Shown: in pieces, positions 18,349-25,862 of the stretch | Position numbering within the stretch: the first letter of the stretch is position 1 | Layout: every line of letters begins with the position of its first letter | From: Roseomonas acroporae | GTDB lineage: Bacteria; Pseudomonadota; Alphaproteobacteria; Acetobacterales; Acetobacteraceae | Direction of reading: 5' to 3' | Length of the DNA: 64,000 bases | NCBI RefSeq assembly: GCF_023223525.1 | Contig: NZ_JALPRX010000095.1 | Span: forward strand, 1-64,000 | Position numbers and translations under genes: made by a program | The notes under the pieces: model-generated | Databases searched by the model: none | The model's input: only the letters and a program-made list of their open reading frames with translations | What the model was told of the DNA's origin: nothing

Positions 18349-18927
18349 TCAGTCGGCGCGACGGTGCCGCCCCTCCCGGATCTCCTCGATCATCTTCCGG
18401 CAGAAATCGGGCAGGTCGTCCGGCTTGCGCGAGGTGACCAGCCCCCGGTCCGTCACCACCGGCTCGTCGCTCCAGCGGGCGCCGGCATTGGTCAGGTCGG
18501 TCCGCAGCGAGGGCCAGGAGGTCACGTGCCGGCCCCGCACGCCATCCGCCTCGATCAGCGTCCAGGGACCGTGGCAGATCGCCGCGATCGGCCTGCCGGA
18601 ATCGACGAAGTGGCGCACGAAGGCCACCGCCGCCGGCAGGGTGCGCAGGCTGTCCGGATTCTTCACGCCGCCCGGCAGGACCAGCGCGTCGTAGCGACCG
18701 GGGTCATCGTCGCGCAGCGACCGGTCGGCCGGGATCCGGTCGCCCTTCTCCGTATCGTGGTTGTAGGCCTGGATCGGGCTGCCTTCCGGCGTGACCACGA
18801 ACACCTCGGCGCCGGCCTTGAGCAGCGCCTCGCGCGGCCTGGTCAGCTCGACCTGCTCGACGCCGTCGGTCGCGAGAATGGCGACGACACGGCCGCGCAG
18901 GGAGTCATCGGGGTTTGCGGTTGCCAT
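18349..18927 (-). CDS. DJ-1/PfpI-family protein (YhbO-like)
   Basis: This 192-residue cytoplasmic protein carries the nucleophile elbow AICHGPWTLIEA, with Cys in the DJ-1/PfpI position, and the preceding LVLPGGVKNPDSLRT. Length and motifs fit the YhbO/YraA subgroup, usually described as stress proteins with deglycase or protease-like activity (the activity is debated). It stands alone next to tRNA-Lys. Confidence 0.88.
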   Translation of the reverse strand: MATANPDDSLRGRVVAILATDGVEQVELTRPREALLKAGAEVFVVTPEGSPIQAYNHDTEKGDRIPADRSLRDDDPGRYDALVLPGGVKNPDSLRTLPAAVAFVRHFVDSGRPIAAICHGPWTLIEADGVRGRHVTSWPSLRTDLTNAGARWSDEPVVTDRGLVTSRKPDDLPDFCRKMIEEIREGRHRRAD

Positions 18928-19119
18928 GCAGCATCCTCCGTTCCGGATCGGATCAGCAGAACGAGGAGCGCGGCGACCGGGTTCGCGAACATTCCGTGCG
19001 GCCAAGGGAACCGCCTGGAAGCCGCCGGAGACGGACCGCACGAAGCCCCGCGAACCGCACCCGGCCGACAGGGTTGACAGCGGCGACGCATCCGGCGCTT
19101 AGGAACGGCGACAGCTCCG

Positions 19120-19195
19120 GTGCCCGTAGCTCAGCCGGTAGAGCACGTGACTTTTAATCATGGGGTCCCGGGTTCGAATCCCGGCGGGCACACCA
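19120..19195 (+). tRNA. tRNA-Lys (anticodon UUU)
   Basis: A 76-base cloverleaf with encoded CCA. The acceptor arms GTGCCCG and CGGGCAC pair perfectly, the D arm is GCTC/GAGC, the anticodon stem is CGTGA/TCATG with loop CTTTTAA, and the T arm is CCGGG/CCCGG. The anticodon TTT reads Lys. Its 3' 46 bases are repeated at 41607-41652, which marks it as the integration site of the element to its right. Confidence 0.97.
19150..19195 (+). repeat. attL: left 46-bp direct repeat
   Basis: It runs from the anticodon stem of tRNA-Lys to the CCA end. It differs from the right copy only in the T loop (TTCGAAT here, TTCGAGT there). It therefore restores a complete tRNA gene after insertion. Confidence 0.93.
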
Positions 19196-19208
19196 CTCTT
19201 CTTCGCGC

Positions 19209-19244
19209 GGGGGCACATCGGGGGCACAAACCTGCAGTGCCCCC
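19209..19244. repeat. Left integrase arm-type sites
   Basis: Two direct copies of GGGGGCACA at 19209 and 19220 (11 bp apart), then an inverted GTGCCCCC at 19237-19244. The same pair with the same 11-bp period plus an inverted copy lies at 41449-41487 near the integrase gene. Such repeats near both att sites are expected of arm-type integrase binding sites. Confidence 0.7.
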
Positions 19245-19256
19245 TCCCCTCTCCCA

Positions 19257-19683
19257 TCACACCACCCAAGCCCTGACCGCGACCCGCATCGGCATGGCGA
19301 TCAGGCCCCGGTGCGTCACGGTCATGGCGGTGGCGCCGTTGCAGATCGCCAGCGCCGGGACGCCGCGGAGCAGCGCCCGGTCGCGCAGCACCAGCAGGTC
19401 GCCGCGCTGCGCCAGCGCTGGCTGCACCTCCTGCATTCCGGCCGCCTGGCATACCTCGGCGCAGGCCGCCTCAAGGTCCTGGCCGTAGCTCTCGATCACG
19501 CCGCGCGCATCGGCCTCGCCGTCGTAGGTCCCGCGCCAGTCCCGCCCCAGGTCCGGGCCACCCATGGCCCGGATGGCGCTGGCGGCGAAGGTGGCGCAGT
19601 CGTGGATCGCCCACTGGAACGGGCGCTGCCCGGCCTTCGAAGTAGGCCATCAGCCGTTCGAGCCAGTCGGGGCGACGGGGCAT
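19257..19683 (-). pseudogene. Frameshifted DUF6950-like phage tail-region gene
   Basis: The first part, MPRRPDWLERLMAYFEG, and the second part, PFQWAIHDCATFAASAIRAM onward to AVRAWVV, together make one DUF6950-type protein, with the family's W-x-HDC-x-F core. The two parts lie in different frames: one extra base near 19635 shifts the reading frame. DUF6950 proteins are typically encoded next to NlpC/P60 proteins in phage tail-tip regions. None is present here, so this looks like a decayed leftover at the left end of the element. A sequencing error cannot be excluded. Confidence 0.65.
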
Positions 19684-20050
19684 CAGCGCCTGGGTTTGCG
19701 GCACGCCGCCGGGCAGGAAGACGAAGGTCCGGGTGTCGGGCGCCTCGCGGTCGGTCAGATCTCCCCATGCCGGGTAGAGGCGCGGCTGCGTCTCGATCAG
19801 CAGCAGTCGGCCGACGAATCGGACCTCGGCGGCGATCGCGGTATACTCGTCATAGGTCCCGGCATCGGCGTGGATGACGATCGCCCTCGCCCAGCGCATC
19901 AGGCGGGCGATACCCGGCCATCCGGCGGGGCCGGTCGAGCCGGCTGGCGGGGACGCCGCGTCGGCCACGATGGGCCACGATGGCGAGGTGCAGTCCTGCG
20001 GCTGCCGCCTCGGCCACCGCCGCGATGATGGGGCTACGACAGGCGCGTCA
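19684..20050 (-). pseudogene. Decayed paralogue of the island gene at 30369-30899
   Basis: In one frame this region reads ARLMRWARAIVIHADAG, then VRFVGRLLLIETQPRLYPAW. These align with ARRLLAWSAAVMLHASGG and ARLVRRVLLIETATAQEAAW of the gene at 30369-30899. Further upstream a different frame gives AEAAAAGLHLAIVAHRGR, matching YRAALAGDLKLALLAPGGR. No start codon joins them, and at least one frameshift separates the parts. The open frame also runs straight into the DUF6950 remnant. I read it as a broken duplicate of an uncharacterised element gene. Confidence 0.5.
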
Positions 20051-20139
20051 GATCGCCCTCGGCAGCGTGGCTGCGTGGTGCATGGGTGGCTCCGGAGTGG
20101 GGTGGGACTTCTTCGGGAGAAGTCGAAAAAAGGCCGGTG

Positions 20140-20184
20140 TGTTCCCAAATCCAGAACAAAAGTCTTGTTCCCGAATGTGGAACA
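20140..20184. promoter_or_regulatory. Twin operator of the higBA operon
   Basis: Two related 19-mers, TGTTCCCAAATCCAGAACA (20140-20158) and TGTTCCCGAATGTGGAACA (20166-20184), lie 26 bp apart just before higB. Both are inverted repeats with TGTTC/GAACA arms. They are the expected sites for HigA autorepression. Confidence 0.7.
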
Positions 20185-20193
20185 GGCTACATC

Positions 20194-20493
20194 ATGCCCA
20201 TGCAGATCATCGCGAAGCGCACGCTGCGGCAGTTCTGGGAGCGGGAGCCGCAGGCCGAGGCGCCGCTTCGCCTCTGGTTCGCGATGGTCAACAAGGCCGA
20301 GTGGAACAACCCCGCCGAGGTCCGCGCCACGTTCGGCTCGGCCGACTTCGTGGCCGACAGCCGCGTGATCTTCGACATCGGCGGCAACAAGTTCCGGCTC
20401 GTCTGCCGGATTTCGTACCGCTTCAAGCGGGTGATGGTGAAGTTCGTCGGCACCCACCGCGAGTACGACGATATCGACCCCAGCACCGTCTGA
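20194..20493 (+). CDS. higB: HigB-type mRNA interferase toxin
   Basis: This 99-residue protein (MPMQIIAKRTLRQFWE at the N terminus, ending with the FVGTHREYDDID segment) has the length and the terminal His/Tyr motif of HigB toxins of the RelE-like fold, which cut mRNA on the ribosome. It precedes its antitoxin by 23 bp, the toxin-first order typical of higBA. Twin palindromic operators lie just upstream. The module probably stabilises the element or acts against phage; that is inference. Confidence 0.88.
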   Translation: MPMQIIAKRTLRQFWEREPQAEAPLRLWFAMVNKAEWNNPAEVRATFGSADFVADSRVIFDIGGNKFRLVCRISYRFKRVMVKFVGTHREYDDIDPSTV

Positions 20494-20516
20494 GGGCGCA
20501 GAAGGGAGCCTCACGC

Positions 20517-20888
20517 ATGGACATTCGTCCGCTTCGCACCGAAGCCGACTACGACTGGGCTCTCCGCGAGGTGGAGAGCTACTTCGACAACGAGCCCGAG
20601 CCCGGCACGCCCGAGGCCGACCGCTTCGACGTGCTCTCCAGCCTGATCGAAGCCTACGAGGCCAAGGTCTGGCCGATCGAGGCGCCCGACCCGGTGGATG
20701 CCATCCGCGCCCGCATGGAAGATGCCGGCTACAGCCAGACCGATCTGGCTGTGTTGCTCGGCTCTCGGTCCCGCGCCTCGGAAATCCTGGCCCGCAAGCG
20801 CGGGCTGACGATGGAGCAGGCGTACAAGCTGCACACCGAGTGGAGGATCCCGGCCGAAGCCCTGATCCAGCCGCTGCACGCTGCATAG
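20517..20888 (+). CDS. higA: HigA-type antitoxin
   Basis: A 123-residue protein with an acidic N-terminal half (MDIRPLRTEADYDWALREVE), which in this family wraps the toxin, and a C-terminal Xre-type helix-turn-helix (YSQTDLAVLLGSRSRASEIL). It neutralises HigB and should repress the operon through the twin operators at 20140-20184. The pair is inserted between decayed genes and the small-terminase candidate, on the opposite strand from most of the element. Confidence 0.9.
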   Translation: MDIRPLRTEADYDWALREVESYFDNEPEPGTPEADRFDVLSSLIEAYEAKVWPIEAPDPVDAIRARMEDAGYSQTDLAVLLGSRSRASEILARKRGLTMEQAYKLHTEWRIPAEALIQPLHAA

Positions 20889-21042
20889 GAGAAGGGCGCC
20901 TCGTCGCCAGGACGCCCTCGGTTCAGGCCGTCGGTCAGGTGTTGTGGCGCACCGCCAGCAGCTCGTGGCGGCGATGGTCGAACCTGCTGCGGAGGCAGGC
21001 CACACGGCCATTGCCGCGATGATCGGAACGACGACGGGTATG

Positions 21043-21678
21043 TCAGTGCGCGGCCGCCGTCTCGGCCGACGCGCCACTATCAGCCGGCTCGCCGAGCTTC
21101 CCGCGGAGGAAGGCGCGCCAGGCGTCCAGGTCGACGGCCTCGCCGGCCTTCTCGGCCAGCCCCGGCCAGTCGACTTCCTCGAAGTCGGACAGGCGCCAGA
21201 TCGACGCCTGCTGCCAGTCGTCGCGGCCCGGAGGAGGCGGCACGTCCGCTGCGTCCAGCAGGTCGGCCACCTGCTGGATCAACGCCATCTGCGCACCCAT
21301 GGCGATCGCGTAGGCCACCCGCATCGGCGCGCCGCAATGCACGGCGAGGGCGGCGATCGTGGGCGGCGCCCGGTGAGCCATGCCCGGCAGCACCGCCGCC
21401 AGCATGCCGTCCATCGGCTCGCTCAGGTGCTCGGTGCCCGGCGGCGGCTTCGCGTTGCGCCCGGGATCCTCGCGACGGCGATCTTCGGTGGCCCGGGCGC
21501 GCTGGTGGTAGTTTCGCAACGCCGGATCGACGTTGGCATGCACCCAGGTTGCGGCGGCGTCGGGATCGACCTGCCCGCTGGCGAGCACGGGCATCCCGAG
21601 CTGATCCCAGCGGGTGACTTGGCTCTTGTGGACGTTCATCAGCCGCGCGAAGGCGGCCTTGCTCATGGGAGCAGCCAT
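21043..21678 (-). CDS. Nu1-like DNA-packaging protein (small terminase candidate)
   Basis: The 211-residue protein begins with a winged helix, MSKAAFARLMNVHKSQVTRW, followed by DQLGMPVLASGQVDPDAAAT. This is the layout of phage lambda Nu1 and related small terminase or packaging proteins (QxxxGMPVL-type wing). The second half is unlike Nu1 and contains IAALAVHCGAPMRVAYAIAM. The ATG at 21678 has GGAGG 8 bases upstream. It ends the leftward head-gene block. If it is a terminase small subunit, the matching large subunit is absent. A plain excisionase-like DNA-binding protein is the main alternative. Confidence 0.55.
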   Translation of the reverse strand: MAAPMSKAAFARLMNVHKSQVTRWDQLGMPVLASGQVDPDAAATWVHANVDPALRNYHQRARATEDRRREDPGRNAKPPPGTEHLSEPMDGMLAAVLPGMAHRAPPTIAALAVHCGAPMRVAYAIAMGAQMALIQQVADLLDAADVPPPPGRDDWQQASIWRLSDFEEVDWPGLAEKAGEAVDLDAWRAFLRGKLGEPADSGASAETAAAH

Positions 21679-21815
21679 CGGCAGTGCCTCCGGGCACAAC
21701 TAATGCGCGTGGGTTGGGTTGCGATTATGTACGGTTTCGTGCCTAGAAAAGGCGCGCGACTCCGCCACCCGTGTGTCACCCACCCCCCCCCTGGGGCCCC
21801 ACGCCTGGACAACCA

Positions 21816-22316
21816 TCAGTCGTGCCCTCCGTTGGCTGGGGTTAGGTCCGGGCAGCCGCGCAGGATCTCGATCGCCCGCGCGACGTCGTGGTCGAGGAGG
21901 CCGACGCGCCAGTGCGGCTGCACCAAGTGGGACGCGTGCGCCTCCAGGCCCTCGGGCCGGTCATCGAGGACGACGTATCGGCCTGCATCGTGGGCCTGGA
22001 GCCAGCGGGTGATCTCGTCTCCCCGCGTCGGGCCGTCCTCGTCTGTGCACCAGTCCGCGTGAAAGGGCGCCGTGAGGCCAGCGTGAGCGAGATGCGGCCG
22101 CACATCCCCATGCAGCCGCCACGTGCTCGACACGACCACAAGACTGGCGGTCTCGGCGCAGAGGCGGTTGAAGCGTTCGATGGCATCGACATGCAGGACG
22201 CGCCGCGGCTTCTGGCCGGATCGCAGCCGCTGCTTCCAGCCCGCTGGGTAGAAAGCGAGAACGCCATCGATGTCGAGGAAGATGATCGTGGAAAGGCAGT
22301 GTTCGGATGCGACCAT
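21816..22316 (-). CDS. HAD-superfamily phosphatase-like protein
   Basis: This 166-residue protein has FLDIDGVLAF (HAD motif I, two Asp), VVVSSTWR (motif II Ser/Thr) and YVVLDDRPEG (motif IV acidic pair). It matches small HAD domains associated with nucleic-acid end repair in phages and mobile elements. It probably dephosphorylates a nucleotide or polynucleotide end. The start is uncertain: a GTG at 22364 would add 16 residues. It lies between the small-terminase candidate and the gene downstream of the capsid. Confidence 0.7.
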   Translation of the reverse strand: MVASEHCLSTIIFLDIDGVLAFYPAGWKQRLRSGQKPRRVLHVDAIERFNRLCAETASLVVVSSTWRLHGDVRPHLAHAGLTAPFHADWCTDEDGPTRGDEITRWLQAHDAGRYVVLDDRPEGLEAHASHLVQPHWRVGLLDHDVARAIEILRGCPDLTPANGGHD

Positions 22317-22397
22317 TGCCTGCACTCGGTTCTGGTTCACTGACACGCCAAGAAACTTGGGCACGAGGTGCAGCGCATCGACCTTGATGCTCCCCGC

Positions 22398-23048
22398 CTA
22401 CCCGCCAGCCTTCTTCGTCGGCTGCTTCGGCGCGTTCATGCGCTCGTAGATCTTCTCGGCGTTGGGGATCTTCAGCGCGCTCGGCTTGTAGCCCCTGTGG
22501 CTTGCGTCGGTGACGATCGCACCATCCGCCGCGGCCTTCACGGTGTGGGCGACCTCGCGGAAGAACTCGACGGGGCAGCCGCAGTGCACCGCCTTGCTCG
22601 CCATCACGGAGAGGCCGAGCGTGTGGCCGATCGTCGTGATCATGCTGGCGCGCTCGATGTCGGCGCGCACGGCCTGGATCGAGGCGCCGCGATGCATCAG
22701 CGGCGCGATCAGCTCGGGGAAGCCGGCCGCGCTGCATTCGGCGACGATGGCGGTCATCTCGGCGGCAGCCTGCCTTCCCTTCGCGCCCATGCTGGCCGTG
22801 GCTTCGGGGAACATCGCCACCGGAGCGGCGGCGAGCTGATCGCCGGCGGGGGTAGCGGCTTCTTGCGGTGAGGGCGTCGGGGCGGGCACCGCGGCGACGG
22901 CCACGGGCGCCGTCACAGCCGGCGCTGGTGGGGCATTGGCCTTCACCTTGGCCGTCGTCGCGGGCGCTGCCGCCTCTCTCGCCTTCGCGGCGGCATGCAC
23001 CAGGCTGGCCCCGACCGGGGCGGTCACCTTCTGCGTCATCGCGTTCAT
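22398..23048 (-). CDS. Capsid-adjacent protein of unknown function
   Basis: A 216-residue protein with a long Ala/Pro/Val-rich, probably disordered N-terminal third and a folded C-terminal half (EMTAIVAECSAAGFPELIAP, RASMITTIGHTLGL). The C-terminal half loosely recalls the helical tail that follows the catalytic domain in ClpP-type phage head proteases, but no protease active site is present. It starts 34 bp after the capsid stop with AGAGG before the ATG. A head-assembly or decoration role is possible; I do not assign one. Confidence 0.6.
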   Translation of the reverse strand: MNAMTQKVTAPVGASLVHAAAKAREAAAPATTAKVKANAPPAPAVTAPVAVAAVPAPTPSPQEAATPAGDQLAAAPVAMFPEATASMGAKGRQAAAEMTAIVAECSAAGFPELIAPLMHRGASIQAVRADIERASMITTIGHTLGLSVMASKAVHCGCPVEFFREVAHTVKAAADGAIVTDASHRGYKPSALKIPNAEKIYERMNAPKQPTKKAGG

Positions 23049-23082
23049 ATCGTGTGGTCCTCTCGGATCTGGGTCGGCGCGC

Positions 23083-24117
23083 TCAGCCACGCACCAGTCG
23101 GCGCAGGCTCTGCGGGCGGATGCAGGCGATCAGCGGGTTGGACTGGACTTCCAGCACCACCTGCTTGCTGGTCTGCCGCTCTGGCCGACGCAGCACGTAG
23201 AGCTGTTCGCCAGGGGCCTGGACGGCTTCCATGCTGTCGGCGGGTGCGTAGTAGGTCTGGAACAGGCCGGGGACGCCTTCCACGAACAAGCGCGCTTCAT
23301 CGGTCGGCACGGCGACGGTGGCGTTGTCGTCGGTGCCACGGTAGTTGACCCAGAGGATGCCGGCGTAGCTGAAGGCTGAGTAAGGCGTGCTCTCCGAAAT
23401 TGCCTTCGCGATGTCCTGGCTGCCCAGCGCGTCGAACTTGCGGGCATGGACCACCTCCCGGCAGGTCCAGAAATCATCGAAGAAGTTGTCGCCGCAGAGG
23501 ACCGTGATCATCGCCTTGCTGGTGGGCAGGCCGTTCAGTGCCCGCACGACCTGTCGCTTGAGCCCCAGCGCCCGCTGCACGATGACGGCGGTGTCGGAGG
23601 TGCTGGTGGAGAAGGGGATCGTCACCGGCGCCGGCCGCGTGGTCCCCGTCCAGCCGAAGAAGTCGTAGAGGATGGTCGCGTTGTCCGCGTCGTAGACCAC
23701 GCCGTCGATCGCCCCCAGCAGCAGGTGCTCCAGCGTCAGGGCCCATTCTGTCAGGATGCCCCACGGGCCTTCCAGGCGGTCGTTGATCAGGCTCTCCAAC
23801 GTCTCGGGCTGGCCGGTGCCGGGCCGCAGCGCGGCGAGAAGCTCGTCGGCGGTGACCTCGAACTCGCGGCTGAAGTGGTAGGACGGCAGCTTCCGGATCG
23901 CACCCTGCGGCCGCACCAACTGGCTCGGCGTCGATCCGCGCGGGCTGCTGGACAGCAGGCGGATCGAGCCGGTGGCTTCCTCGAAGGCAGCGTCGAGGGT
24001 GGTGATGCCCTCGGCCGGCGCGATGCCGCGGCTGCTGAGCAAGCCCGGGACGTAGGGCGGCTACTGATCGACGCCGAGGATGTAATAGATCGTCGGCGTG
24101 CCAGTGGCATCGGACAT
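23083..24117 (-). pseudogene. Lambda gpE-type major capsid gene with in-frame amber codon
   Basis: From codon 20 on, the frame reads PPYVPGLLSSRGIAPAEGIT, then PRGSTPSQLVRP, and near the C terminus VEGVPGLFQTYYAPADSMEA and QSNPLIACIRPQ. These are strong signatures of the phage major capsid protein E family. A well-placed start (ATG at 24117, AGGGAG upstream) opens an 18-codon stretch, MSDATGTPTIYYILGVDQ, ended by TAG at 24063-24061. The conserved PPYVPG block follows in the same frame. The next start-like codon, TTG at 24042, would lose that block and has no good ribosome-binding site. So the gene is broken, amber-suppressed or restarted. Confidence 0.8.
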
Positions 24118-24212
24118 GATGATGCTCCCTGTCACGGCCACGCCGTCACGGCTCGTCCGGCTGGTATTCGTCGTTCAGGCCGAAGCCCTTCAGCCACGAC
24201 GCCACGCGGTCA

Positions 24213-24719
24213 TCATTTCCAGGCGCGGGACTTCCGATCCAGGACCGGGTTGCGCAGTTCGGCCTCGGGGTGGTGCCTCTCCATGCACTCCTGCGATCGC
24301 GCCCAGGCATCGGCGAGCCGGCTCACTTCCTCCCGCTGCGCGGCGCCGTCGCGGATCAGCGCCTGCAGCTTGGGTGCGGTCCTGCGCCACCATTCGGCCC
24401 GCGCGGCGTCGGCCTTCTCGTAGGCACGCAGGGCCGCCTCGTGCTGCCCGATCGCCTCGGACTTCTCAGCATCGGCGCGCCGGGCATGCAGTTGCTCGAT
24501 CACCGCTTCCACCCGTTCGGCCAGTTCGCGGGCGGCGACCAGCGCCTTGTCGGCGGCGGCAAGCTGCGCCGGCGTGCCATCAAGCAGCAGGGCATCGCGG
24601 CGGCGCTTCGCCTCAGTGACGCCTATCTGCGCCTCGGCGCGAGCGGCCTCGGCGCGCGTCAAGGAATCGGCGATCGCCGCTGCGGTGTTCGCGGCGGGTC
24701 GCAGGGTGCTCAGGTCCAT
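24213..24719 (-). CDS. Coiled-coil protein before the capsid gene
   Basis: A 168-residue, Ala/Arg/Glu-rich helical protein that is almost entirely predicted coiled coil (for example LVAARELAERVEAVIEQLHA). It lies directly upstream of the capsid frame in the same direction, the place where many phages encode a scaffold. No specific family was recognised, so the scaffold role is only a positional guess. It overlaps the previous coiled-coil gene by 10 bp. Confidence 0.6.
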   Translation of the reverse strand: MDLSTLRPAANTAAAIADSLTRAEAARAEAQIGVTEAKRRRDALLLDGTPAQLAAADKALVAARELAERVEAVIEQLHARRADAEKSEAIGQHEAALRAYEKADAARAEWWRRTAPKLQALIRDGAAQREEVSRLADAWARSQECMERHHPEAELRNPVLDRKSRAWK

Positions 24720-25012
24720 GACATGAACTTCCGGAAGGAGTGGATGGCGGGTGATGGCGTGCGCTGGGAGACGGAGCAGGTGTCGCGCCGCTGCAGCGTG
24801 GCCTCGGCGGCGTTGAGCCGCTCCAGCACGAGATGCAGCGTGTCGGCCTCGGCATCGGCCACGGCGATTGCGGCCTCGGAACCGTCGGTCAGAAGCAGCG
24901 ATTCACGTCGGGCACGGATGGCAGCGATCCGCTGCTGCACGGCGCTGCGTCGCCGCTCGATCTCCTGCAGCCCTTGTACCGGGCTCAGGGATAGGAGGTC
25001 GTTGATCCGCAC
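24710..25012 (-). CDS. Small coiled-coil protein
   Basis: This 100-residue protein starts at a GTG with GGAGAG close upstream. Its body (QEIERRRSAVQQRIAAIRAR and VADAEADTLHLVLERLNAAE) is helical with heptad spacing. It overlaps the next coiled-coil gene. The ribosome-binding site lies in one arm of a perfect 6-bp inverted repeat (25019-25034). Function unknown; it may work with the neighbouring coiled-coil protein. Confidence 0.55.
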   Translation of the reverse strand: MRINDLLSLSPVQGLQEIERRRSAVQQRIAAIRARRESLLLTDGSEAAIAVADAEADTLHLVLERLNAAEATLQRRDTCSVSQRTPSPAIHSFRKFMSWT

Positions 25013-25018
25013 GAAGGC

Positions 25019-25034
25019 TCTCCAAGCATGGAGA
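25019..25034. promoter_or_regulatory. Hairpin enclosing a ribosome-binding site
   Basis: TCTCCAAGCATGGAGA has perfect 6-bp arms. On the minus strand the 3' arm, TTGGAGA, contains the Shine-Dalgarno sequence for the GTG at 25012, so the hairpin could lower translation of that gene. The flanking 25035-25077 is AT-rich and could hold a promoter. Confidence 0.4.
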
Positions 25035-25077
25035 GAATTTTCGATAGATTGCAGATATATACGTGACTTCTATGCAA

Positions 25078-25437
25078 TCACGCTGTGTCGCTGGCGAGAT
25101 CGTGGATGCGCCGCCAGCCGAGAGAGCGGCCGTCGCTGAGCATCGTCAGCCGGAACAGGGCACGGCGCAGCACCGAACTGGCGAGAGGTACGCCGTCGCG
25201 CTCGCGATCGCCAGGCCAGCACTCGATCAGGTATGTGTCCCAGGCACGCGACAGCGCCTTCGCGGCGACGGTCGGCGGCATCGTGCCGAACAGCGCGATG
25301 GCGGCACGTACGGCCTCGCGGCGCTTCTCCTTGATCGGCTCTGGTGGCGGCGGGATCTGCCGCGCCAGCCATTCGGCTTCGGCCTGCGGCAGCAGGGCCA
25401 GGACGCGGGCGCGCATCGCGACGTCGGCCGGGGTCAC
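25078..25437 (-). CDS. Small basic element protein, unknown function
   Basis: A 119-residue protein starting at GTG, which overlaps the stop of the previous gene (GTGA). It has a Pro-rich linker (RQIPPPPEPIKEKRREAVRA) and helical flanks, with several Trp and Arg residues in the C-terminal half. No family recognised. It closes the tightly coupled replication operon (25078-31102); the intergenic gap that follows separates it from the head-type genes. Confidence 0.6.
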   Translation of the reverse strand: MTPADVAMRARVLALLPQAEAEWLARQIPPPPEPIKEKRREAVRAAIALFGTMPPTVAAKALSRAWDTYLIECWPGDRERDGVPLASSVLRRALFRLTMLSDGRSLGWRRIHDLASDTA

Positions 25438-25862
25438 GGCATGCGCCCCCGGATCAACTCGGCGTAGTACCTGACGGCCTGCACCGCGCCCGGCGCCGGC
25501 GGGACGGCGTTGATGTTGTGCATCACGACGGCGTTGATGTTGTGCATCATGAAGGCGCTGCGCTCCGCCGGCTTGAGCAGGCCGAGGTTCAGCAGCACGA
25601 AGTTCACCTCCGCGCGGAATCGCTGCGTCCGTGTGTCGGCTTCCCAGGCGTAGGGCGGCGGCGGCGGTGGCGCGCTCCTCGTGCCGGGCCGGGTGGTGCT
25701 CCCCACGGCGGGGATCACGTCCTCCCAGGTCAGGCCGGCCGAGGCGAGGATGCGCGTCGCCGCGAGGCCTGCGGCAGCCCGCTCGCCGTCGTGCGGCGAG
25801 GCCAGCAGGGCCAGTACCTCCACCCGCCGCTCGCGCTTCTCAGGGCTGAGGGGGCGGCTCAT
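25434..25862 (-). CDS. DUF2786-like small protein
   Basis: The 142-residue protein starts with ATGA overlap after the preceding gene. Its N-terminal half, RRVEVLALLASPHDGERAAA and TRILASAGLTWEDVI, resembles the DUF2786 helical domain common in phages and mobile elements. A Pro-rich linker follows. Near the C terminus an 8-residue unit, MHNINAVV, is repeated because of a 24-bp tandem duplication. Function unknown; it follows the helicase and iterons, so a replication-accessory role is possible. Confidence 0.55.
   Translation of the reverse strand: MSRPLSPEKRERRVEVLALLASPHDGERAAAGLAATRILASAGLTWEDVIPAVGSTTRPGTRSAPPPPPPYAWEADTRTQRFRAEVNFVLLNLGLLKPAERSAFMMHNINAVVMHNINAVPPAPGAVQAVRYYAELIRGRMP
25504..25551. 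repeat. 24-bp tandem duplication inside a coding sequence
   Basis: Two adjacent 24-bp copies beginning ACGGCGTTGATGTTGTGCAT differ at one base. They encode a duplicated MHNINAV unit in the protein of 25434-25862. Confidence 0.85.

Noticed and set aside
24061-24117. An independent 18-residue peptide gene before the capsid
   Set aside because: It has a good ribosome-binding site, but the capsid frame continues directly after its TAG with a conserved block that has no start of its own. An interrupted capsid gene explains this better.
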